5,870 bases of DNA from an uncultured Sutterella sp. (GTDB lineage Bacteria > Pseudomonadota > Gammaproteobacteria > Burkholderiales > Burkholderiaceae_F): contig CAJJRX010000053.1 of NCBI GenBank assembly GCA_905194315.1, forward strand, positions 1-5,870, read 5' to 3'. A program made the position numbers and the translations under genes. Below the pieces are notes generated by a model. That model ran no database searches, was not told the DNA's origin, and saw only the letters and a program-made list of their open reading frames with translations. Positions 1 through 5,826 of this stretch are shown piece after piece; the stretch's first letter is position 1, and each line of letters opens with the position of its first letter.

Positions 1-46
1 ATGTTCACACTTATCGGTTCGTTGAATTCAAATTTTTTAAGATCAG

Positions 47-89
47 CTCTTCGTATCGAAGAGAAAAAGCATTCTATAGAAGCTTTTTC
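47..89. terminator. Two adjacent hairpins, possible terminator of a gene left of the window
   Basis: Bases 47-53 (CTCTTCG) and 57-63 (CGAAGAG) form a perfect 7-bp inverted repeat around a 3-nt loop. Immediately after it, 63-70 (GAAAAAGC) and 82-89 (GCTTTTTC) form a perfect 8-bp inverted repeat, and the intervening bases contain a further TTC/GAA pairing. An A-run on one side and a T-run on the other is the shape of a bidirectional intrinsic terminator, but the core is GC-poor and the T-run after the stem is interrupted, so it would be weak. It lies in the AT-rich stretch before the M61 peptidase start. The remainder of 1-117 shows no gene or convincing promoter. Confidence 0.35.
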
Positions 90-117
90 GTTTTGTCAAG
101 AGTGGTTAAAAAATTCT

Positions 118-1878
118 ATGCTTGAGTATTTCATCACCCCTGATCCCCTGACGCATACCTTTGAAGTGGAACTCCATTTCAAGCCGCAGGCAGCTTTCAC
201 CACACTGCGAATGGCCAACTGGACGAGCGGCAGTTATATGATTCGTGACTATGCCGCCAATATCCACTCCGTAACGGCCAGCAGCGGACTGCCTGAGCAG
301 CTCAACAAAAACAGCTGGCGTTTCGCCACCTCAGCCAACGGCGAGCCCCTTGTTGTGAAGTGGTCTGTATTTGCCTACAGTCCCCGGATACACGACGCCA
401 TCATCGACCGTGACTTCGGCTTTATCAATCCTCCTGCCGTCTTTCTCTTCCCGGATGACTATGACGGTGAGATCCGGCTTCATATTAATGAAGTGCCGGA
501 TTCCCCTTTTGAGGTGTATACCTCTCTTGATGCCGCTGCAGGTGGCATGACTTATACGGCAAAGAGTCAGGAGGAGTTTCTCGATACCCCTCTGACATTC
601 TGTTCACCCGGCAAAGCACAGATTATCCGTTTTGATGCCTGCGGTATCGAACACACCATGGTGATTACCAATGCGCCGGCTCTCAATCTTGATCGTATCT
701 CTGAGGATGTCCGCGCTATCTGTGAAACGGCGATCAACCAGTGGGGCAGCGCTCCCTTTGAACGGTATATGTTCCACCTGCAGGTCGGTGCCGGAATCTA
801 TAACGGTCTCGAGCACCAGAACTCGACAGTGCTTCAGAAAGACGTTGGAGACCTCCCGGGTATCCATGAAACGGATATGCCCAAAGACTATCCCGATTTC
901 CTTCAGCTGGTTGCCCATGAGTATTTCCATGCCTGGATGGTCAAATTCCTGCGTCCGCAGTGCCTGCTGCCCTATCATCTGACCGGAACGGAAGTGCACA
1001 CGGAAACACTCTGGGTCTTCGAAGGGTTTACCACCTACTACGAGCATCTTCTTGTACGCCGCGCCGGTCTTGTCTCTGATGATGACTGCGTTCGCGCCTT
1101 TGATGACACTTTCTCACGCATGCTGCTGCGTGACGGTTTTAAGGTGCAGGCTCTCAGCAGTGCCAGTTTCAATGCCTGGATCAACCTCTACAAGCAGACT
1201 GCCGACAGCTTCTATCACCAGATTTCCTACTACGGCAAAGGCGCAATGCTCGCGCTTATTCTTGACGTGCGTATCCGTGTTGAATCAGGAAACCTTGAAA
1301 GTCTTGATACCGCTCTGCGGCGCTGGTATGAAGGCGCCGTGGCCGGCACTGCGCCGAGAGGACTGGCCGAGTTCGGTCTGGGAGAGCTTTTCGAGCACCT
1401 GGGCTTCCCCGACCTCGGCGCAATGATCACCAACCTTTCCGCTGTTCAGCGCAACAGTCTCTGGGAGGGTCTCTGGCAGAGCAGCCTCAAGCAGCTCGGA
1501 CTCGTGGAGGAGCCTCACATTGCCACAGCAGCCTACGATTACTGCGGCATCACACTCAAGAGCTCCCCCGCCGGCGGTTTCCCCGTGGTAAGCAGCTGCA
1601 CCAAAGACGGCAGCGGTTTTGCCTGCGGACTTTATGCCGACGACGAAATTATTGCTGTTGACGGGATGCGGACTTCGCCGGCTCAGTTTGACCGGCAGAT
1701 TCAGCAGCGCGCCGGACAGACCTGTTCAGTGCATGTGTTTCACCGGGGAGTACTCAGAGAGATTGAGCTGAGAATTCCGGAGACGCCTGAAATGCGACGC
1801 ACCGAGCTCAAAGCCCGACTGACGCCTCTCGGACAGGCCTGGCTCAGCAACGAAGCGCTGGCTATAGCTGCCAGTTGA
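118..1878 (+). CDS. M61-family metallopeptidase with C-terminal PDZ-like domain (glycyl aminopeptidase type)
   Basis: This is a 586-aa predicted zinc aminopeptidase of MEROPS family M61, whose characterised members include a glycyl aminopeptidase; the substrate here is unknown. The N-terminal region carries a conserved family segment, SGSYMIRDYAANI. The zinc site is visible as HEYFH (H267, E268, H271) followed 31 residues after H271 by E302 in WVFEGFTTYYE, the expected third ligand. SYYGKG (370-375) is another M61 signature. A PDZ-like segment spans roughly 475-555 (YCGITL, then GLYADDEIIAVDG). No signal peptide or membrane segment is seen, so it is probably cytoplasmic. The frame is open from base 1, but the ATG at 118 gives the usual M61 beginning (MLEYFITP) and the upstream codons are AT-rich and hairpin-forming; the ribosome-binding site is weak. 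The 3' end overlaps ung tail to tail by 17 nt. Confidence 0.9.
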   Translation: MLEYFITPDPLTHTFEVELHFKPQAAFTTLRMANWTSGSYMIRDYAANIHSVTASSGLPEQLNKNSWRFATSANGEPLVVKWSVFAYSPRIHDAIIDRDFGFINPPAVFLFPDDYDGEIRLHINEVPDSPFEVYTSLDAAAGGMTYTAKSQEEFLDTPLTFCSPGKAQIIRFDACGIEHTMVITNAPALNLDRISEDVRAICETAINQWGSAPFERYMFHLQVGAGIYNGLEHQNSTVLQKDVGDLPGIHETDMPKDYPDFLQLVAHEYFHAWMVKFLRPQCLLPYHLTGTEVHTETLWVFEGFTTYYEHLLVRRAGLVSDDDCVRAFDDTFSRMLLRDGFKVQALSSASFNAWINLYKQTADSFYHQISYYGKGAMLALILDVRIRVESGNLESLDTALRRWYEGAVAGTAPRGLAEFGLGELFEHLGFPDLGAMITNLSAVQRNSLWEGLWQSSLKQLGLVEEPHIATAAYDYCGITLKSSPAGGFPVVSSCTKDGSGFACGLYADDEIIAVDGMRTSPAQFDRQIQQRAGQTCSVHVFHRGVLREIELRIPETPEMRRTELKARLTPLGQAWLSNEALAIAAS

Positions 1879-2572
1879 CCTGCGCAAGGCCGACGCTCTC
1901 AAGCCAGGCGTTGGCCTTGCTGAAATGTCCGCAGCCGATAAATGGAACCGGAGGCCGGAGAGCAGACAGTGGTGAGGGGTGATTTGCCTCCAGCACAAGA
2001 TGTCTGCCCTCGTCGATGAGCGAGCGCTTGCCCTGCGCATAATTTCCCCAAAGCATGAAAACACAGTGCGGCTGCGTTGCACTAACGCGCGCGATCAGAG
2101 CATCCGTCAGCGTCTGCCATCCCCAGCGACTGTGCGAGGCCGGTTTTCCGTCTTCGACAGTAAGCACGCTGTTGAGCAGCAGCACACCCTGACGCGCCCA
2201 GGGGACAAGAGAGTTCGCTTCGCTCATGCTGATGCCGAGATCTCTGGCAATCTCTTTTTTGATGTTTCTCAGAGAGGGCGGTGTTTTTTTCAGGGGAACA
2301 GAAAACGCCAGCCCCTCCGCCTGCCCCTCTCCGTGATAAGGATCCTGTCCGAGAATCACGACCCTGGTCTGAGCGAGCGGGGTGAGTTTCAGTGCGCGGA
2401 ACACCTCGGGCGGGTAGACCTTCACCTTTTCCTGCTCCGCCTTCTCGAGCGAAGCGATAATCTGCCGCCCCAGCCCGGAGGTCAGAAACGGCTCAACGGT
2501 ATCCGCCCAGTCAGAGGCTGCCGGCAGGGAAAGATCTATACCGCGGTTTTCAAACAGACTCTGCTCTATCAC
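1862..2572 (-). CDS. ung: Uracil-DNA glycosylase, family 1
   Basis: This 236-aa protein removes uracil from DNA, the first step of base-excision repair after cytosine deamination or dUTP incorporation; it acts in the cytoplasm. All family-1 UDG motifs are present: the water-activating loop GQDPYHG (75-81, catalytic D77), LLLNSVLTV (131-139, with the uracil-contacting N134), and the DNA-intercalation loop HPSPLSA (198-204, with H198 and L202), followed by GCGHFSKAN. The length is close to that of E. coli Ung (about 229 aa). The start is GTG at 2572, whose GTGA overlaps the TGA stop of the upstream LprI-like gene. No good Shine-Dalgarno sequence precedes it, so it probably depends on translational coupling. 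It is the last gene of the leftward operon, and no terminator with a T-tract follows. Confidence 0.97.
   Translation of the reverse strand: MIEQSLFENRGIDLSLPAASDWADTVEPFLTSGLGRQIIASLEKAEQEKVKVYPPEVFRALKLTPLAQTRVVILGQDPYHGEGQAEGLAFSVPLKKTPPSLRNIKKEIARDLGISMSEANSLVPWARQGVLLLNSVLTVEDGKPASHSRWGWQTLTDALIARVSATQPHCVFMLWGNYAQGKRSLIDEGRHLVLEANHPSPLSALRPPVPFIGCGHFSKANAWLESVGLAQVNWQL
1884..1920. terminator. Strong 13-bp hairpin just after the M61 stop, inside the ung 3' end
   Basis: Bases 1884-1896 (GCAAGGCCGACGC) pair with 1908-1920 (GCGTTGGCCTTGC) as a 13-bp GC-rich stem with one G-U wobble and an 11-nt loop. It begins 5 nt after the M61 stop codon and lies within the last codons of ung on the other strand. 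There is no T-tract after it in either direction, so it is not a canonical Rho-independent terminator. It could pause polymerase, protect the 3' end of the M61 mRNA, or be a coincidence of the coding sequence. Confidence 0.4.
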
Positions 2573-3006
2573 TTGGCCGCACTCAGGAAACGGTTTTCGA
2601 GCATATCAATACGCATACGATAGAGATTGATCTCGCAGGAGAGCTCCTCATTTTTCTGATCGGTTCTGTCACCCTCATTGAGGCGCTCCATCACAGAGCA
2701 TTCCCGCTCAACATAACTCTCAAAAGCCTGATTCGATTTCAGGTGAAGATCTGTCGTGCCGCGGGAGTTCTTTTTCTTGTCAAAAGCCTTGGCAAGCAGA
2801 AACACGCGTTCTGTCACATCTTTATATTCTTTTTTGATGAAATCATGTTCCTGGTTGAGGCACCGGGTAAGCTTCTCCGGAGAGTTCTGAGCCTGCTTGT
2901 AGCAGGTGGCAAGACTCTGCTCCGTGGCATCAGCGGCATAGGCAGTACCGGTCAGCCCCGCACAGAGCAGGACGCCGGCTGTTGCGCACAGCAAAATTTT
3001 CTTCAC
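2569..3006 (-). CDS. Small secreted LprI-like (DUF1311) protein
   Basis: This is a 145-aa exported protein. The GTG start at 3006 is chosen because it opens a classic Sec signal peptide (VKKILLCATAGVLLCAGLTGTAYA, residues 1-24 given here in outline: Lys-Lys, hydrophobic core, AYA cleavage site before AD), and because a Shine-Dalgarno AAGGA sits 8-9 nt upstream, directly after the gph stop. The frame stays open to 3183 inside gph, but that extension looks spurious. The mature part is charged and probably helical with four cysteines (C35, C49, C103, C124) able to form two disulfides. The C-terminal half (NQAFESYVEREC, then ELSCEINLYRMRIDMLENRF) resembles the AQ-x-W...C...C...R...L pattern of the DUF1311/LprI N-terminal family, with Phe in place of the usual Trp. 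One member, mycobacterial LprI, is reported as a lysozyme inhibitor; that role is not shown for this protein. Likely periplasmic. Confidence 0.78.
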   Translation of the reverse strand: MKKILLCATAGVLLCAGLTGTAYAADATEQSLATCYKQAQNSPEKLTRCLNQEHDFIKKEYKDVTERVFLLAKAFDKKKNSRGTTDLHLKSNQAFESYVERECSVMERLNEGDRTDQKNEELSCEINLYRMRIDMLENRFLSAAK

Positions 3007-3019
3007 GTTATATATCCTT

Positions 3020-3709
3020 TCAAAATTGTCCCTGTACAACGAGGTCACAGACTTTCTTTGCACTTGTATAGGTTTTCGGGAATCCCGCTTCGCGTGCCCA
3101 GTCAATAATCGGCATCCCTTCGTTGTACCCGGTTTCCACGAGCGCCACCCTGACACCGGCGGCACGCGCCGCGAGGGCGTCATTTCTCGAGTCCCCCACC
3201 ATCACTGTTTCCAGTCTGTCCACACCGAGATCCTTCATTGCTTTGATCAGCATATCCGGATCCGGTTTGTTCTTCGGACAGTCATCACCGCAGACCACTG
3301 TATCAAACAGACCGGAGATACCCCGGGTCTGCAGAAACTCGACAGTAAGCTCATGCCACTTGTTGGTCACCAGTCCAACTTTAATACCGGCATTGCGAAG
3401 CGATTCAATACCTTCGAGCACTCCGGGAAAGAATTCCGTATAGCTGCCGTTGGTCTCAGCCCAGTGATCAACCAATCGCGATAGAAGCGCCTGATGCGTA
3501 ATCACATCGTCACCGATTTCCAGATGATTTCGCAGGCGCTCCACCAGAACCGAGACACCGCGCCCGATCATGTCGCGCACAGCCTCTTTTGAGGGCGCCG
3601 GTCTGCCCAGATCCTCCATACAGCGGCGCACCCCTTCATAGAGCTCCGGCAGTGAATCAACCAGAGTACCATCAAGATCGAAAAGAACAGCTTTTATCGC
3701 AAAAGACAT
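3020..3709 (-). CDS. gph: Phosphoglycolate phosphatase (HAD superfamily)
   Basis: This 229-aa cytoplasmic HAD hydrolase probably dephosphorylates 2-phosphoglycolate, a by-product of oxidative DNA-end repair, to glycolate. The HAD motifs are complete: motif I DLDGTLVDS (D11 nucleophile, D13 acid/base), motif II LVTNK (T115), motif III lysine in KNKPDP (K148), and motif IV GDSRND (172-177, D173 and D177 for Mg2+). A helical cap lies between motifs I and II, as in subclass C1. The ATG at 3709 lies 4 nt after the rpe stop, with an AGGAG Shine-Dalgarno inside the last rpe codons. The rpe-gph pairing is what supports Gph over other HAD phosphatases, whose substrates cannot be separated by sequence alone. 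Confidence 0.9.
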   Translation of the reverse strand: MSFAIKAVLFDLDGTLVDSLPELYEGVRRCMEDLGRPAPSKEAVRDMIGRGVSVLVERLRNHLEIGDDVITHQALLSRLVDHWAETNGSYTEFFPGVLEGIESLRNAGIKVGLVTNKWHELTVEFLQTRGISGLFDTVVCGDDCPKNKPDPDMLIKAMKDLGVDRLETVMVGDSRNDALAARAAGVRVALVETGYNEGMPIIDWAREAGFPKTYTSAKKVCDLVVQGQF

Positions 3710-3713
3710 GCGG

Positions 3714-4406
3714 TCAGTCTCCTATCGCAGCCACAGCGCTGCGCATTTGTTCAATAACCTCAGCGTAGCCGCAACCGCAACGCTGTCCGAAAATAGCAGA
3801 ACCCGCAACAAAGGTATCAGCACCGGCCTGTGCCACTTTTGCAATGTTGCTCGCCTTGATGCCACCGTCCACCTCAAGGGCGATATGGCGACCGGTTTCC
3901 TGTTCATAACGGTCGAGCTTTTCCTTCACTGCAGCAATCTTTTCCAGTGAGGACTCAATGAAACTCTGCCCGCCGAAGCCCGGGTTCACGCTCATGATGA
4001 GCACGAGATCGAGACGATCGAGTTCATAGTCAAGGTAGCTGATCGGTGTGGCGGGATTAAAAACAAGGCCCGCTTTCATCTTGAAGTTGCGGATCAGCTG
4101 AAGCGTACGGTCCACATGACGGGAAGCCTCACAGTGGAAAGTCACGATATCCGCCCCGGCTTCAGCAAAAGCCGGAATGATCCCGTCCACCGGTTCAACC
4201 ATCAGGTGAACATCAATGGGTTTGCGCGAATACGGGCGGATGGCCTTCAGCACGCCCGGTCCGATCGTCAGATTGGGAACATAGTGGTTATCCATCACGT
4301 CGAAGTGAATCCAGTCTGCCCCGGCGGCTATCACGTCAGTCACTTCCTGACCGAGGTTGGCAAAATCCGCCGACAGAATGGACGGGGCGATGGTACAGGT
4401 ACGCAT
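3714..4406 (-). CDS. rpe: Ribulose-phosphate 3-epimerase
   Basis: This 230-aa TIM-barrel enzyme interconverts ribulose 5-phosphate and xylulose 5-phosphate in the pentose phosphate pathway; it is cytoplasmic. Family motifs occur in order: IAPSILSADFANLG (6-19), HFDVMDNHYVPNLTIGP (34-50), HLMVEP (67-72), MSVNPGFGGQ (138-147), LEVDGGI (177-183) and VAGSAIF (200-206). The metal-binding and catalytic set H34, D36, H67 and D180 is present. The frame is open to 4484, but the ATG at 4406 gives the standard N-terminus (MRTCTIAPS) and has an AAGGA Shine-Dalgarno 9 nt upstream. A small oddity is the Cys-rich segment GQRCGCGYAEV (207-217), about three residues longer than the matching loop in E. coli Rpe as I recall it. 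It is the first gene of the leftward operon. Confidence 0.97.
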   Translation of the reverse strand: MRTCTIAPSILSADFANLGQEVTDVIAAGADWIHFDVMDNHYVPNLTIGPGVLKAIRPYSRKPIDVHLMVEPVDGIIPAFAEAGADIVTFHCEASRHVDRTLQLIRNFKMKAGLVFNPATPISYLDYELDRLDLVLIMSVNPGFGGQSFIESSLEKIAAVKEKLDRYEQETGRHIALEVDGGIKASNIAKVAQAGADTFVAGSAIFGQRCGCGYAEVIEQMRSAVAAIGD

Positions 4407-4445
4407 AATGAAATTTCCTTCAACACGGAGTGTGCAATAAATCTG

Positions 4446-4462
4446 CCCAATATTGTATTGGG
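4446..4462. repeat. Perfect 7-bp dyad in the rpe-mltA divergent region
   Basis: CCCAATA (4446-4452) and TATTGGG (4456-4462) are perfect inverted repeats separated by TTG. The 17-bp dyad overlaps the best leftward -10 candidate for the rpe operon and lies 40 nt upstream of the rpe start. It could be a repressor operator or a hairpin at the start of the transcript. No known regulator consensus was recognised. Confidence 0.4.
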
Positions 4463-4480
4463 TTCGCGCCAGACACGAAA
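4452..4480 (-). promoter_or_regulatory. Candidate sigma-70 promoter for the rpe-gph-lprI-like-ung operon
   Basis: On the minus strand a good -10 hexamer, TACAAT (4457-4452), is preceded after 17 nt by a poor -35, TTTCGT (4480-4475). The -10 lies within the CCCAATA/TATTGGG dyad. The position, 46 nt upstream of the rpe ATG, is sensible, but the weak -35 means the true promoter could lie elsewhere in 4407-4587. Confidence 0.35.
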
Positions 4481-4525
4481 TCACCAGACGCTTTCTTTCT
4501 TTGCCGATTGTGCGTTTTGCTCACA

Positions 4526-4552
4526 TTGACGCAACGTGCAATGCTCTACAAT
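4526..4552 (+). promoter_or_regulatory. Candidate sigma-70 promoter for mltA
   Basis: TTGACG (4526-4531) matches the -35 consensus at five of six positions, and TACAAT (4547-4552) matches the -10 at five of six. The 15-nt spacer is shorter than the preferred 16-18 nt. Transcription would start near 4559, giving a leader of about 30 nt before the mltA ATG. Confidence 0.5.
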
Positions 4553-4574
4553 AACTTTTCAAAATCACTACGAG

Positions 4575-4579
4575 TGGAG
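4575..4579 (+). promoter_or_regulatory. Ribosome-binding site of mltA
   Basis: TGGAG lies 8 nt upstream of the ATG at 4588, a normal Shine-Dalgarno spacing. It supports that start, as does the lipoprotein signal peptide that begins there. Confidence 0.7.
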
Positions 4580-4587
4580 AAATTTTA

Positions 4588-5784
4588 ATGTTGCGTTACG
4601 CCGCCAAGCTGCGCCTGCCCCTGGCTCTGTTAAGCGCCCTTATTCTCAGTGCCTGTACTACAGTACCCGAAGAGCAGCCTCAACCGGAAAAACCGGAGTC
4701 CACTACCCCCGCCACTCGCGCCAGCGTCCATTTCGCACAGGCACTCTGGCAGCAGCTTCCGGCTGCCGAGCCCGGAAGCTGGTCCCGCGCATTGACAGCA
4801 CTCAGACAGTCCTGCAGCGCAATGCAAAACCAGCCGGGCTGGAGTGAGGTGTGCCGGAGAGCGGACGTCACCGGTCCCGGCGAGGCTGAAAATTTCTTCC
4901 GCAGTGCCTTCACACCATGGCGTGTGGAAGCCCTCAGCAACGGTACCCGTCAGAGTACCGGTCTGATGACCGGTTACTACGAACCGCTACTGCGCGGCTC
5001 CAGGACGCGTCAGGGTGCCTACCAGTATCCGCTCTATGGTGTTCCTGATGATCTGATTGTTGTGGACATGGCCGGTCTTTATCCTCAGCTGCGCGGTTTG
5101 CGTTTGCGCGGCAAGCTGCAGGGCCGCACGCTTGTGCCGTATGACACCCGGGCACAGATCGACAAGCGGACTGATCTGAACCGTAAAGCCATTGTGTGGG
5201 TGGATGATGAAATCGCCGCCTTCTTTCTGCAGATTCAGGGATCCGGTCGGGTAAAGCTGCCTGACGGCTCCATGCTCAGACTCGGCTATGCCGACCAGAA
5301 CGGCCATCAGTACCAGAGTATCGGCAATGTGCTTATCCGTAACGGTGAGCTCAAGGCAAGTGAAGCCTCAATGCAGGGAATTCAGGCCTGGGCCAGACGG
5401 AATCCCTCCAAGGTGAAGGCTCTGCTGGCAAAAAATCCCAGCTACGTCTTTTTCCAGGAGCGCCCCGGTGATACGGAGCTCGGACCTCAGGGGGCACAGG
5501 GTACACCTCTAACACCGCAGGCCAGTGTTGCGGTGGACCGTTCCTACTGGAAGCTTGGCACAGTGTTTTATGTCAGCGCCAGTCAGTCCTCCCCCGCACT
5601 GAACTTCTCCCGTGCTGTTGTCGCTCAGGACACCGGCGGGGCTATTCGCGGCCCTATCCGCTTTGACTTTTTCTGGGGCTTCGGTGACGAAGCAGGCCGT
5701 CAGGCCGGTCGTCAGAAGAGTCAGGCCGGTGCCTGGGTACTGGTTCCGTCCGGTGTATCACCACAGACACTGCTGAGCCATTAA
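4588..5784 (+). CDS. mltA: Membrane-bound lytic murein transglycosylase A
   Basis: This 398-aa lipoprotein cleaves the MurNAc-GlcNAc bond of peptidoglycan, leaving 1,6-anhydro-MurNAc ends. A lipoprotein signal peptide ends in the lipobox LSAC (C23), and the residue after Cys is Thr, not Asp, which predicts outer-membrane sorting. A Pro/Glu-rich linker follows (about 24-44). Then come MltA motifs: GYYEP (129-133), QIQGSGR (215-221), YADQNGHQYQSIG (234-246), NPSYVFF (283-289), and the 3D-domain block AQDTGGAIRG (346-355) with DFFWGFGDEAGRQAG (360-374). The single catalytic Asp of the family should be among the conserved aspartates of this last block (D348 or D360); I cannot decide which from memory. 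It is divergent from rpe and ends in its own terminator, so it is probably monocistronic. Confidence 0.96.
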   Translation: MLRYAAKLRLPLALLSALILSACTTVPEEQPQPEKPESTTPATRASVHFAQALWQQLPAAEPGSWSRALTALRQSCSAMQNQPGWSEVCRRADVTGPGEAENFFRSAFTPWRVEALSNGTRQSTGLMTGYYEPLLRGSRTRQGAYQYPLYGVPDDLIVVDMAGLYPQLRGLRLRGKLQGRTLVPYDTRAQIDKRTDLNRKAIVWVDDEIAAFFLQIQGSGRVKLPDGSMLRLGYADQNGHQYQSIGNVLIRNGELKASEASMQGIQAWARRNPSKVKALLAKNPSYVFFQERPGDTELGPQGAQGTPLTPQASVAVDRSYWKLGTVFYVSASQSSPALNFSRAVVAQDTGGAIRGPIRFDFFWGFGDEAGRQAGRQKSQAGAWVLVPSGVSPQTLLSH

Positions 5785-5785
5785 G

Positions 5786-5826
5786 AAAAAAGCGATTTCA
5801 GTACACAGTCTGAAATCGCTTTTTTT
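5786..5826 (+). terminator. Rho-independent terminator of mltA
   Basis: The stem AAAAAAGCGATTTCAG (5786-5801) pairs perfectly over 16 bp with CTGAAATCGCTTTTTT (5810-5825) around the 8-nt loop TACACAGT. It starts 1 nt after the mltA stop codon and runs into seven T residues (5820-5826). The right edge abuts the group II intron-like sequence. Confidence 0.95.

Noticed and set aside
1..117. N-terminal extension of the M61 peptidase from the ATG at base 1
   Set aside because: The frame is open, but the stretch is AT-rich, forms two hairpins, has no family similarity, and the ATG at 118 gives the standard M61 N-terminus.
604..1047. Leftward open frame of 147 codons opposite the M61 gene
   Set aside because: It is antisense to the conserved zinc-binding region and shows no family motif; a shadow of the real gene. 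Other long overlapping frames opposite ung, gph, rpe and mltA were rejected for the same reason.
3007..3183. Longer start for the LprI-like gene inside gph
   Set aside because: It would bury the signal peptide in the middle of the protein and overlap the conserved gph coding sequence; the GTG at 3006 has a good Shine-Dalgarno.
4407..4484. Longer start for rpe
   Set aside because: The extra 26 residues do not resemble Rpe and would cover the ribosome-binding site and dyad; the ATG at 4406 matches the family start.
4524..4543. CATTG...CAATG inverted repeat around the mltA -35 region
   Set aside because: The arms are only 5 bp with a 10-nt unpaired centre, easily found by chance.
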